NCBI RefSeq assembly: GCF_001898575.1
Contig: NZ_MKUD01000045.1
Location: forward strand, 73,362-137,361
Direction of reading: 5' to 3'
Source: Spirosoma sp. 48-14
Lineage (GTDB): Bacteria > Bacteroidota > Bacteroidia > Cytophagales > Spirosomataceae
DNA: 64,000 nt
In this document: piece after piece, positions 42,708 through 50,710 of the stretch
How the letters are laid out: the number at the start of each line of letters is the position of its first letter
How positions within the stretch are numbered: the stretch's first letter is position 1
Translations under genes and position numbers: made by a program
Notes under the pieces: generated by a model
What the model saw: the letters and a program-made list of their open reading frames with translations, nothing else
Told to the model about the DNA's origin: nothing
Databases searched by the model: none

Positions 42708-44087
42708 ATGATGGAGCCAACGAACAATCCTGACTTTCAACACGGGTACACGAGCGGTGTTGAAGGAGTGAATCGGGAAACCTACGAAGGATATTTATCG
42801 AGCCAGATTAATACCGATTGGTTAACGGAGCGTATTCAGGAGAAACGTTCTGAACTGGCAACGACCGAACAACGCCTGACCGAAACGACCGAGGCCAACC
42901 GGACGGCTTTTGCCGACCTGCAAAATCATACCTTGCAGGTTGATCGGCTGGACAAACAGGTGAAGCAACGCGAAGCCGATCGGCAGGCGCTGGAGGCTGA
43001 CCGCGAAGCCTTACGCGAACGTCGGACCAAAGCCGCTCCCGACTACTCGTTACTGGCCGGCATTCTGTTTCTGATTGCGGGTATCTCATTTCTGGCTGGT
43101 GATTTAATCATCTCGCACGAAATTGTAGCCTATGCCCTCAACATCCGCAATACCAACGAAGCCTGGGCCTTTGCCGTTGGCCTGGCGATGGTGTCGATCC
43201 TGTTAAAACCAGCTTACGACCGCCTGATTGAAAAACCATATCAGGAAAATCCGGAAGCCAACGAGCGCAAATACAGCCGCTTCAAGATGACTCTGGCCGT
43301 TTTCGCGGTCCTGACGCTGGCTGTGCTGGGCTGGTTCCGATACGAAGCCTATCGAACTGACCAGCTCAAAGCGGCCATTAACAAATCGATTCGACAGTTG
43401 CAGGTTAACCCCGACCCGACGGCAGCCACGCAGGCGCTCAGCCCATCGGCTATGCATCAGATCGAAAAACAACTCAACGAATCGAGTGAGCTAAATCTGG
43501 CACTGGTCAACAGTCCGTGGGCGCTGTTGTCGTTCGTTCTGAGTGGTATTCTATTTGCCATTGCAGGTGCCGTCTGTTTAGGGATTGCCCTGCCCGTATT
43601 GTCGGCGTTCTGGTTCCGATGGCTCCAGGCCGACATCAAACTCTGGAAGCTGCGACGGCGTATCAAGCGAATTACAACTGAGTTAGCTCCTCTTGAAGCG
43701 CAGTTGGCCGAACAACGAACCCAGCAGAATGTCCTTCAGCATAACCTGGATCTACTCCCGTCGCTTACTGAGCTGAAGGAACAACGCCAGACGCTGAATG
43801 CCGAACTGGCCGAGCTTTTGGCGGAACTTAAACTGGCGCAAACCGACAGTCGAATCAGTAATTTCAATGATGGGTATGGCCAGGGAGAAGCTACCCGCAC
43901 GGGGCTGACTGAAGAGGAACAACGGCAATTGCGCAAAGACAAGCTGACCGTTCAGAACGGTAGCCGTAAACGCACCGAAGAACTCCGTACCAATGGGAAC
44001 CCACCAACAAATGGGACAAACGGTAAAGCCAATGGTATGCGACCGTATCAAACCATCCGCAAATTTCTCTCGGACGAAAATCTGTAG
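42708..44087 (+). CDS. Coiled-coil / 4-TM / coiled-coil protein, copy B
   Basis: A 459-residue membrane protein of no known family. A long N-terminal coiled coil (about 35-110: LTERIQEKRSELATTEQRL, LDKQVKQREADRQALEADRE) precedes two TM helices (LLAGILFLIAGISFLAGDLII; AWAFAVGLAMVSILL). A charged loop and a third TM (LAVFAVLTLAVLGWFRY) lead to a periplasm-sized loop, a fourth hydrophobic region (LLSFVLSGILFAIAGAVCLGI) and a second coiled coil (RRRIKRITTELAPLEAQLAEQR). An Asn/Gly-rich tail ends it. The order coil-2TM-loop-2TM-coil parallels copy A, 145 bp upstream, so they are probably diverged paralogues acting together. Start ATG 42708 or 42711. Confidence 0.7.
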   Translation: MMEPTNNPDFQHGYTSGVEGVNRETYEGYLSSQINTDWLTERIQEKRSELATTEQRLTETTEANRTAFADLQNHTLQVDRLDKQVKQREADRQALEADREALRERRTKAAPDYSLLAGILFLIAGISFLAGDLIISHEIVAYALNIRNTNEAWAFAVGLAMVSILLKPAYDRLIEKPYQENPEANERKYSRFKMTLAVFAVLTLAVLGWFRYEAYRTDQLKAAINKSIRQLQVNPDPTAATQALSPSAMHQIEKQLNESSELNLALVNSPWALLSFVLSGILFAIAGAVCLGIALPVLSAFWFRWLQADIKLWKLRRRIKRITTELAPLEAQLAEQRTQQNVLQHNLDLLPSLTELKEQRQTLNAELAELLAELKLAQTDSRISNFNDGYGQGEATRTGLTEEEQRQLRKDKLTVQNGSRKRTEELRTNGNPPTNGTNGKANGMRPYQTIRKFLSDENL

Positions 44088-44150
44088 TACTCTTTCAGCA
44101 CGTCCATGCTGACAGATTAGCGACACTTTCTTTTCTATGCTCCAAGGCGA

Positions 44151-44238
44151 GCCTGATCAACCCCTAAATTCTCGGAAGGGGGACTTTGTCTACTAGGGAG
44201 CAAAGTACCCCTTCTGAGAATTTAGGGGTTGATCAGGC
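44151..44238. repeat. 38-bp inverted repeat between convergent genes
   Basis: Arms 44151-44188 and 44201-44238 pair over 38 bp with two mismatches and a 12-nt loop; the arm begins GCCTGATCAACCCCTAAATT. It lies between copy B (ends 44087) and the TolC gene (ends 44247), which converge. The compact, self-contained shape resembles a MITE or a REP-type element, but no target-site duplication is visible. Confidence 0.85.
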
Positions 44239-44246
44239 CTCTGTTT

Positions 44247-45560
44247 TTATAAACTTCCCTGCGCTTTCCGTACCTGAATTTGCCCGAGTAGTACATCATA
44301 AACAGCCCGCAGGTAATTATTTTCGGCCTGTTGCAGGCTGTATTCACTATTCCGAAAATCAGCCAGCACTAGCGTACCAGCCTCAAACCGTACGCGATCA
44401 ACAGCCAGGATAGCCTGCGCCTGCGTTATATTCTTCTGGGTTTCGGACAGGTTCTCACGGGCCTGATCGAGTGTGTTACGGGCCGAGCGTAACTCGTAAT
44501 CAAAATCGTTTTGCAGTTGCTGCATGGTGTTCTGATTGATCTGCGCCCGACGTACATAATCCTGACGATTGATCCGGGCTTGCCGCCCATTATAGATTGG
44601 CATCGATACCTTAACACCTACGTAGTTGTATGGAAACCAGGTACCGCTCTGAAATGGGTTGAACACATCGGCAAATTGCTGGGCCGCATAGGCACCGTAG
44701 CCCGTTACGAGCGGAGCCAGGCGCGCCTGTTCTCGACGCTGATTCAGGACATTAATCTGCCGGTCAGCCTCTTCCTGCTGTAATTCCGGGCGTGTTTTAG
44801 CGGCCAGTTCCTGCGCGCTAAACTGCTCAAATAAAGCCCTTAACGAGTCGACAGGTTCCACCGCCTGTGGCGACTGGATTCGGTAGCGTAGATTTTCCAG
44901 ACTAAGCGCGTAATCCCGCTGATCGTTTCGAAACGTCATTTCGGCATTGCTCAGGTCAAGCGTAAATCGATCGAAATCCGTTTGCAGAAGCGTGCCCGCC
45001 TGAAAACGGGTTTGAGCCTGTTCCAGATAACTTCGCGCCCTCAATCGCGCCAGGTCCGACAACCGTTGCTTTTCACGGTTAAATACGGCCTGGTAGTACG
45101 CTTCGGTCACCTGCTGACGAATATCAATCCCCTGTTTGTCGAGTGTTACCCGTTGTTTATCGACGGTCAACTGGTTAATGTGCCGATCAATACGGCTCTG
45201 GGCGTCATAGATTTTCTGCTCGGCCTGCGCCGTCAACGCATTGCTGAATGGCGTTCCGAACCGTAACACCACATCCTGATTGTTGGCAAACGGTGCATTT
45301 TTGATAATGTTTCGCTGAATCTGGGTGTTCCAGCGAAGGTCGGCCCCCAGATTAATCTGTGGCTGCCAGGCTGCCCGTCGTCGGGCTTCATCGCTTTCGG
45401 CCAGTTCCACCTGAAGTTTTTGACTGGCGATTTCCAGCCGATTCGTCTGAGCAAGTTCAAGCGCTTCGGTCAGACTGATGGGTTTCGATGTACTACCTGC
45501 CGGCTGTGCTCTGACAAGCTGGCCTAAAAAAATCCCGGCAAGAACAAATGCGTATTTCAT
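44247..45560 (-). CDS. TolC-family outer-membrane channel of the ABC exporter
   Basis: A 437-residue channel with a signal peptide from ATG 45560 (MKYAFVLAGIFLGQLVRAQ). Two TolC repeats are seen: ISLTEALELAQTNRLEIASQKLQVELAESDEARRRAAWQPQINLGAD and the later PIYNGRQARINRQDYVRRAQINQNTMQQLQNDFDYEL. Final helices end near RAVYDVLLGQIQVRKAQG. It is last in a minus-strand operon with an ABC ATPase, adaptor and permease, so it is the outer-membrane exit of that exporter rather than of the RND pump. Confidence 0.92.
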   Translation of the reverse strand: MKYAFVLAGIFLGQLVRAQPAGSTSKPISLTEALELAQTNRLEIASQKLQVELAESDEARRRAAWQPQINLGADLRWNTQIQRNIIKNAPFANNQDVVLRFGTPFSNALTAQAEQKIYDAQSRIDRHINQLTVDKQRVTLDKQGIDIRQQVTEAYYQAVFNREKQRLSDLARLRARSYLEQAQTRFQAGTLLQTDFDRFTLDLSNAEMTFRNDQRDYALSLENLRYRIQSPQAVEPVDSLRALFEQFSAQELAAKTRPELQQEEADRQINVLNQRREQARLAPLVTGYGAYAAQQFADVFNPFQSGTWFPYNYVGVKVSMPIYNGRQARINRQDYVRRAQINQNTMQQLQNDFDYELRSARNTLDQARENLSETQKNITQAQAILAVDRVRFEAGTLVLADFRNSEYSLQQAENNYLRAVYDVLLGQIQVRKAQGSL

Positions 45561-45582
45561 ACGGAGATAGGAAACAGGTTGC

Positions 45583-46707
45583 TTACCCTCTAAATACAGT
45601 GGCTGGCTCCAGGGAGTTGATTCGTCGGATCGCAAAAACACACCCGCCCAACGAAATGATGAGCGTTATGGCAAACAAGGCGTATTCGAACCAGGTGGGG
45701 AAATAAAACAAGGTACCCGACTTCGCAATACCCAACCGAAATCCTTCAACCAGTAGCCGTCCGATCGTGAAGCCAACGATAGCGAATAAAAATGCCTGGG
45801 TAAGGATCAGGCGGGTAACATAGCCATTTGTGGCCCCAATGGCTTTCAACGTACCATAGTCTTTGATCCGGTCGATAGCTGCCGAATACAACGTCAGGCC
45901 AATGATGACCAACCCGGAAATGATCGCAAACCCAATCAGGCTACCAAACGAAGCAGCAATGCCATTCGTTGACAACACCGTTTTAACTGTCGTTTGCGAA
46001 AGCTCATCGGCATTCCAGGCTCTTACACCATTGATACTCTGGTTGATTTGCTGAATCACAGCTGATTCGGCCACGCCCTTTTTTGGCTTAACCAGATAAA
46101 AGCTAACCTGAGTGGTCGGTACATTGCCCAGATACCGGGCGCGTTCGATGGTTGTGAAGCCCAATAATCCCCCACCAAACGACCGGGCACCACGGGTTAG
46201 CCCAGCGTTGTAGACCTTCTTCCCATTGACCTCAAAATAATCGCCGGGTTTCAGATTTCCCTGGGCTTTTGAATCGTAGTAATCCGTAATCAACGCCCCA
46301 TCGGGTATCATGTCTTTATTTTTGGCCGTATACAACCGCCAGGGGCCTCCCACAAAGGCTGGTGCTTCGGAACCAATCAGCGACAATCCACCTGTGGTAC
46401 CATTGGCAAATTTGGCCCCTACAGCAGCCACCACAACCGGATAAGCGCGTTCGACGCCCGGCAACGAACTAATTTCATACCCTTTCCGAACATCGAGCGG
46501 ACTTAATTGATTGGCGTTCGTGGTGGTTTCGTCCGTTACCCAGATGTACCCCTTGTTATTATCGACAATACTCCGCATGGCATCGGTTAGGAAAATAAAG
46601 ACCCCCGCCTGTTGCCCAATCAGAAATACCGAAATGATAATACCAGCCAAAGCCCCAAACGACTTGGCCACATCGTATCGAATAAACCGAAGCGCTATAC
46701 TAAACAT
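45583..46707 (-). CDS. DevC-like ABC transporter permease
   Basis: A 374-residue FtsX/DevC-type permease with a single set of four helices: one at the N-terminus (FGALAGIIISVFLIGQQAGVF) and three at the C-terminus (GFAIISGLVIIGLTLYSAAI; AFLFAIVGFTIGRLLVEGF; LFAITLIISLGGCVFAI). The periplasmic MacB-like domain lies between, with GYIWVTDETTTNANQLSPLDVRKG. The DevC signature KDYGTLKAIGATNGYVTRLI is present. With the adjacent HlyD-like adaptor and ATPase it makes a DevBCA-like exporter, known in cyanobacteria for glycolipid export; the substrate here is unknown. Confidence 0.92.
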   Translation of the reverse strand: MFSIALRFIRYDVAKSFGALAGIIISVFLIGQQAGVFIFLTDAMRSIVDNNKGYIWVTDETTTNANQLSPLDVRKGYEISSLPGVERAYPVVVAAVGAKFANGTTGGLSLIGSEAPAFVGGPWRLYTAKNKDMIPDGALITDYYDSKAQGNLKPGDYFEVNGKKVYNAGLTRGARSFGGGLLGFTTIERARYLGNVPTTQVSFYLVKPKKGVAESAVIQQINQSINGVRAWNADELSQTTVKTVLSTNGIAASFGSLIGFAIISGLVIIGLTLYSAAIDRIKDYGTLKAIGATNGYVTRLILTQAFLFAIVGFTIGRLLVEGFRLGIAKSGTLFYFPTWFEYALFAITLIISLGGCVFAIRRINSLEPATVFRG

Positions 46708-46735
46708 ATCCAGATGCGTTTTGACGGTTTCGAGC

Positions 46736-47755
46736 CTAGTTATGGACTTGCTTCGCGACGGTGGGTGGGGTGGGCTGCGATCCCACCTGAATCAGGCATT
46801 CAACCCGCGCCCCAATGATCACTTTCGTCGGATCGTCTAACTGAACCCGAACTTCCCGAACCCGTCGATCTTCAAGGTTAGCGGTATTGTCAGAAAACAG
46901 GGACTTTTTTCGCAGATAGGGAGATGCCAGAATAACTGTTCCCGTTGTCAGTCGTTCGCTACTGCCCTGCGGGCGAACGTAGGCTTTCTGGCCGACTTTT
47001 ACCCGTAATGCGAACAACTCATCGATTTCGGTAACGGCAACCAAGGGGCCTTCGGGGGCAAAATCGCCAATCGACTGGTTGCTGTTCAGATACTGCCCTA
47101 CTTTGGCCTCCAGGCTAAGAATCGTTCCGCTTTCGGGCGCTTTCACCGTTTTCAGCCCCGCTACGGTCGATGCGTACTGTATGTCAGACCGTAGCTGCTT
47201 GATTTGTCCCTCAGCCTGCTTTACCTGCGCTTCCGATGCCCGAATTTGCTGTTGCAGGTTTGTGACCTGATACTGCGAATCGTCCAGTTCCTTACGCGTC
47301 AGTGCCTTGCCCGAAAACAGCATCTGATTGCGTTTTAAATCATCCTCGGCTTTCTGCAACTGTACCCGAAGCGTTTGCACATTCTGACGGGCAGTTTCGA
47401 TGGCATCCTGCTGGGTCTGAATCTTTACGCTGGCCTGCCGCAACTGTGCCGTTTCAACGGCATTATCCATCGTTAGGATCACATCGCCTTTCCGAACGAC
47501 CTGCCCAATATCGACGCTGATGGATTTGACCAAACCACCCGATTCGGGAGATAGCTGACTGATGCGCTTAGCGGGTTCGATTACAGCAATACCTAAAACC
47601 TCATCGACCCGATTTGGTGTACGTACCGTTCGTACCGTGTCTTTCCCATCGGTAGCGTCGGACTTCTTTCCGCCACAGGCACTGAACACATAAGCAGCTA
47701 CTAGTAAGCCGAATACATTTGTTACGTAATGCGTTGCCTTCATAAGATTTGTCAT
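46736..47755 (-). CDS. HlyD/DevB-like periplasmic adaptor (lipoprotein)
   Basis: A 339-residue membrane-fusion protein. The N-terminus (MKATHYVTNVFGLLVAAYVFSACGG, read after MTNL) gives a lipobox. The lipoyl halves (GGLVKSISVDIGQVVRKGDVILTMD and VKAPESGTILSLEAKVGQYLN) flank a long coiled-coil hairpin (KIQTQQDAIETARQNVQTLRVQLQ to QAEGQIKQLRSDI). A beta-barrel follows (VTEIDELFALRVKVGQKAYV). Its ATG overlaps the TAA of the ATPase gene by one base (TAATG), so the two are coupled. Confidence 0.92.
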   Translation of the reverse strand: MTNLMKATHYVTNVFGLLVAAYVFSACGGKKSDATDGKDTVRTVRTPNRVDEVLGIAVIEPAKRISQLSPESGGLVKSISVDIGQVVRKGDVILTMDNAVETAQLRQASVKIQTQQDAIETARQNVQTLRVQLQKAEDDLKRNQMLFSGKALTRKELDDSQYQVTNLQQQIRASEAQVKQAEGQIKQLRSDIQYASTVAGLKTVKAPESGTILSLEAKVGQYLNSNQSIGDFAPEGPLVAVTEIDELFALRVKVGQKAYVRPQGSSERLTTGTVILASPYLRKKSLFSDNTANLEDRRVREVRVQLDDPTKVIIGARVECLIQVGSQPTPPTVAKQVHN

Positions 47756-48438
47756 TAATCGTTAAATCCGGAAACTTCTTTAACAGCCCCATTATCAACT
47801 TCTACAATTCGATGCGCGTAGGGTTTCAGCCTTGGATCGTGGGTGACGACAGCCACTGATTTCCCATTGTCGGCCAGGGTTCGTAACTCCTGCATGACTA
47901 CGTTGATTGAATCCTTATCCAGCGATGCGGTCGGTTCGTCGCAGAGAACTAGTTTAGGATTAGTAACCAGCGCCCTGGCAATAGCGATGCGCTGTTGCTG
48001 CCCCCCTGATAACTGGTTCGGTAAGTTTTTACGTCGGTCGATCATCCCTACCGTTTGCAGTGCCTTTTCGGTACGGTCCCGAGCTTCGCTACTGCTCACC
48101 CCCTGCAATTGCAGAGGCATCATCACATTGGCTTCGGCCGTTAGTGGAGCCAGCAGATTGAAGTTCTGAAAGACGAACCCGATGGAATTTAGCCGCAGTT
48201 GGGCCAGGGCTTTTTGATTCAGTTTATTCACATGCTGACCATCGACCCACAGATCGCCGTAGCTGGGGTAAATTACACATCCCAGGAGCGACAGGAGCGT
48301 CGTCTTCCCTGAACCGGAAGGGCCAATAATCAGCAATAGCTCCCCTTCCTGCAACTGCAAGGTTGTCGGCTGGAGCGCCACAATGGTCTGATCGCCCGCC
48401 CGGTATTCTTTACCTACCTGTTTTAATTCGGCTATCAT
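47755..48438 (-). CDS. ABC transporter ATP-binding protein (DevA/LolD-like)
   Basis: A 227-residue ATPase. Walker A is GPSGSGKTT (39-47), the Q-loop is FQNFNLLAPL, the signature is LSGGQQQRIAIARAL (about 142-156), Walker B is LVLCDEPTASLD, and the switch His is in VVTHDPRL. This is the LolD/MacB/DevA class, with length typical of a single-domain ATPase. It is the first gene of the exporter operon. A 31-bp palindrome and a MarR-type gene lie upstream, divergent. Confidence 0.95.
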   Translation of the reverse strand: MIAELKQVGKEYRAGDQTIVALQPTTLQLQEGELLLIIGPSGSGKTTLLSLLGCVIYPSYGDLWVDGQHVNKLNQKALAQLRLNSIGFVFQNFNLLAPLTAEANVMMPLQLQGVSSSEARDRTEKALQTVGMIDRRKNLPNQLSGGQQQRIAIARALVTNPKLVLCDEPTASLDKDSINVVMQELRTLADNGKSVAVVTHDPRLKPYAHRIVEVDNGAVKEVSGFND

Positions 48439-48483
48439 GGATCTGCAACTATTTTATCAACTAACCATATACTGACCTGAATG

Positions 48484-48514
48484 AATATGAATCGCAGGCG
48501 GCTGCCTTCATATT
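48484..48514. promoter_or_regulatory. 31-bp palindrome in the exporter/MarR intergenic region
   Basis: AATATGAA (48484-48491) and TTCATATT (48507-48514) are exact reverse complements, with an inner GCAG/CTGC pair. It lies 46 bp upstream of the ATPase start, in a 228-bp divergent region. It is a good operator candidate for the MarR-type protein. A second weaker pair, TATAGCTT (48542-48549) and AAGCTATA (48636-48643), is also present. Confidence 0.5.
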
Positions 48515-48666
48515 GGCATATAAATGTACGAAACCATACTTTATAGCTTATTCTCCAGCAATATTATTACGAATTTATAGTTAATACAAGATTTGTAAGA
48601 AAATTTTATGTATTTTCGTAGTGATAACTAATAAAAGCTATAGTGATTAATACGATTCTGTAGTTT

Positions 48667-49377
48667 ATGGAAAAAGGAGAAAAGGCCTTGATTGATCTGG
48701 TAAATGCATGGGCTGCTTACAGTGAGGTAACACCCAATGCCGATTTAGGAGGATTCTGCCTGCACTATTTAACGGAACATGCCCACCAGCCCATGGTGAA
48801 TGAGCAACAGCCGGTTATGGCAATCAATGACATGGCCTACCAGCCACAAGCCAATATGGGCAATCCACCGTTTATCGAAATAAGGCCTGAATCCCGTCTG
48901 GCAGCTCTGGTAGGACGCTTATCGAAATACTGCTATTTCTACTCAAAGAAAGCCATGCACCCGCTCCAGTTTAAAGGAATCGACGATCCTGTGTATCTGC
49001 TCGTACTGATGAAAATGGGCACTCCCAAAAAAAGCGAGCTCATCTACGAAATGATGTCAGAATTTGCCTCTGGTATCGACATTGTTAACCGTCTGGTAAG
49101 TATGGGGTTGATTGAGGAATTCCCAGATGAGGAAGACCGGCGCTCCAAACGGCTACGAATTACCCTTAAAGGGATTGAGGCACTTTACGAATGCTTTCCC
49201 GTTATGAATAAAGTGGCCGACGTGGCCTTTAGCTCACTTACCGAGGGCGAAAAAGCGCTACTGGTTCAGCTTCTGGACAAACTGGACCGATACCACGCAG
49301 AACATTACCGGCAAAGCAAGAATGCGGAGTTCGATGCGGTGTACGAGCAGATGGTTGGTGGTGAATCGATAGGTTAG
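48667..49377 (+). CDS. MarR-type winged-helix regulator
   Basis: A 236-residue protein. About 100 N-terminal residues of unknown kind, with an N-linked segment (NEQQPVMAINDMAYQPQ), precede a MarR-like core. The core has LAALVGRLSKYCYFYSKKAMHPLQ (dimer helix), FKGIDDPVYLLVLMKMGTPKKSELIYEMMSEFASGIDIVNRLVSMGLIEEFPDEEDRRSKRLRITLKG (winged helix with a DEEDRRSKR wing) and a helical C-terminus. It is divergent from the ABC exporter operon, the usual place for its repressor. The stop overlaps the chrA stop by 3 bp. Ligand unknown. Confidence 0.85.
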   Translation: MEKGEKALIDLVNAWAAYSEVTPNADLGGFCLHYLTEHAHQPMVNEQQPVMAINDMAYQPQANMGNPPFIEIRPESRLAALVGRLSKYCYFYSKKAMHPLQFKGIDDPVYLLVLMKMGTPKKSELIYEMMSEFASGIDIVNRLVSMGLIEEFPDEEDRRSKRLRITLKGIEALYECFPVMNKVADVAFSSLTEGEKALLVQLLDKLDRYHAEHYRQSKNAEFDAVYEQMVGGESIG

Positions 49378-50579
49378 TTGAGCATTATGCCTAGTAATAA
49401 ACCACCCAGAATTAATAGGTAGGGCGGAGTTTTGGTATACAGCAAAAGAGCAATAGTCAGAATAACCACAACTACCGATGGCCAATGTGGAGCCATCGGT
49501 TCAAAGAGGGCAATGGCTGCAGCAGCCGTAAGTCCAGTACTGGCCGCATTGATACCCGCAAGCGACGCCCGCACTACCCGATAGCGCTTGAGCTGTTCCC
49601 AGAATCGGTACACAAAGAAGATTAAAAACGTACCGGGCAGAAAGATTCCCACCGTCGACACCAGACTCCCCCAAAGCTGCCCATGCCAGCCAGTTCCCCG
49701 CATCGACAAAGCCCCGATGTAGGAAGCAAAGGAAAAGACCGGCCCTGGCATGGCCTGTACCAACCCCAGACCTGACAGGAATTCCTCGTGCGTGAGGTAA
49801 TGTTTAAACGCCACAAACTCATTATAGAGCATTGGGGTGAGCACCTGTCCTCCACCGAACACGATGCTGCCGTTCCGGTAGAAGTTTTCAAATAAACGCA
49901 CAGGTAGTGAACGGGTGAATGCTCCCAGCAGGGCAGCGGTGACGAAAACGCCCATCCAGAGAAAAAAATTAGCCCACTGCACACGCAGGGGCTCTTTTTT
50001 CATTCGTTGCTGTTTTTCGTAGGTCAGGGCTGTAGTCAGGCCACCGACGGCAATTACAATAGGGGTCATGAAGGGTGAATGAAACACGTATCCCACCACT
50101 GTAGCCGTAATGGCAAGTGCCAGACTGACTTTATCATGGATCACCTTCTGCCCGATGCGATACCCGGCTACAACCATGAAGCCAACGGCCATTGGCTGGA
50201 TAAATCGGGTAAAGTGCAGCGAAAGCTGGTGTCGTTCGAGGTAATAGATGCCAATACCAGCCGCTGTCATAGCACTGGCAGCGGGTAATATCCAAATCAG
50301 AAGCGTCAGATAGGCCAGGTTTGGCCCCCCGATTTTAAATCCTAAGGCTGTAATCGTCTGAGTCGATGTAGGACCAGGCAAAACCTGCCCAAGCGCATTC
50401 AGTTCCAGCAATTCCTCCTCCGTCAAGTACCTCCGTTTTTTCACTAGCCGATCAAAAAACATGGCCAGATGTACCTGAGGCCCTCCAAATGTGGTGCACG
50501 CCAGAATCAACACATCTTTCAGAAAGATGATGTACCGAATCCGGCGAACAGGCTGATGAGTGGTCAGGTAAGGGAGCAT
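49374..50579 (-). CDS. chrA: Chromate transporter, ChrA family
   Basis: A 401-residue CHR-superfamily protein with two homologous halves and about ten helices. Each half has the family motif: FGGPQVHLAMFFDRLV...LLELNALGQVLPGPTSTQTI in the first, and FGGGQVLTPMLYNEFV...FLSGLGLVQAMPGPVFSFASYIG in the second. The substrate is usually chromate efflux; some members carry other oxyanions. The gene converges with the MarR-type gene and follows the 2OG oxygenase gene on the same strand, with a 130-bp foldback-containing gap. Confidence 0.92.
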   Translation of the reverse strand: MLPYLTTHQPVRRIRYIIFLKDVLILACTTFGGPQVHLAMFFDRLVKKRRYLTEEELLELNALGQVLPGPTSTQTITALGFKIGGPNLAYLTLLIWILPAASAMTAAGIGIYYLERHQLSLHFTRFIQPMAVGFMVVAGYRIGQKVIHDKVSLALAITATVVGYVFHSPFMTPIVIAVGGLTTALTYEKQQRMKKEPLRVQWANFFLWMGVFVTAALLGAFTRSLPVRLFENFYRNGSIVFGGGQVLTPMLYNEFVAFKHYLTHEEFLSGLGLVQAMPGPVFSFASYIGALSMRGTGWHGQLWGSLVSTVGIFLPGTFLIFFVYRFWEQLKRYRVVRASLAGINAASTGLTAAAAIALFEPMAPHWPSVVVVILTIALLLYTKTPPYLLILGGLLLGIMLN

Positions 50580-50589
50580 TATAGAGGAA

Positions 50590-50700
50590 GGTATTGACGG
50601 TCATTCGTAACCATTCAATAGGCATCGGCAGTCATGCATCGTAACTTTTATTGGTAAACGGCACTTAACAATGAATGACTATCGAACAACCGTCAATACC
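50590..50700. repeat. Foldback between the oxygenase and chrA genes
   Basis: GGTATTGACGGT (50590-50601) and ACCGTCAATACC (50689-50700) pair over 12 bp. Inside, GTCATTC pairs with GAATGAC, and drifted words (CATTCGTAA, CATCGTAA, CATCGGCAG) repeat. It fills nearly the whole gap. No T tract is seen on the minus strand. Confidence 0.6.
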
Positions 50701-50710
50701 GATTGACAGA

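Noticed and set aside
44151..44238. Insertion sequence remnant
   Set aside because: No transposase fragment and no target-site duplication are visible. It is kept only as an inverted repeat.
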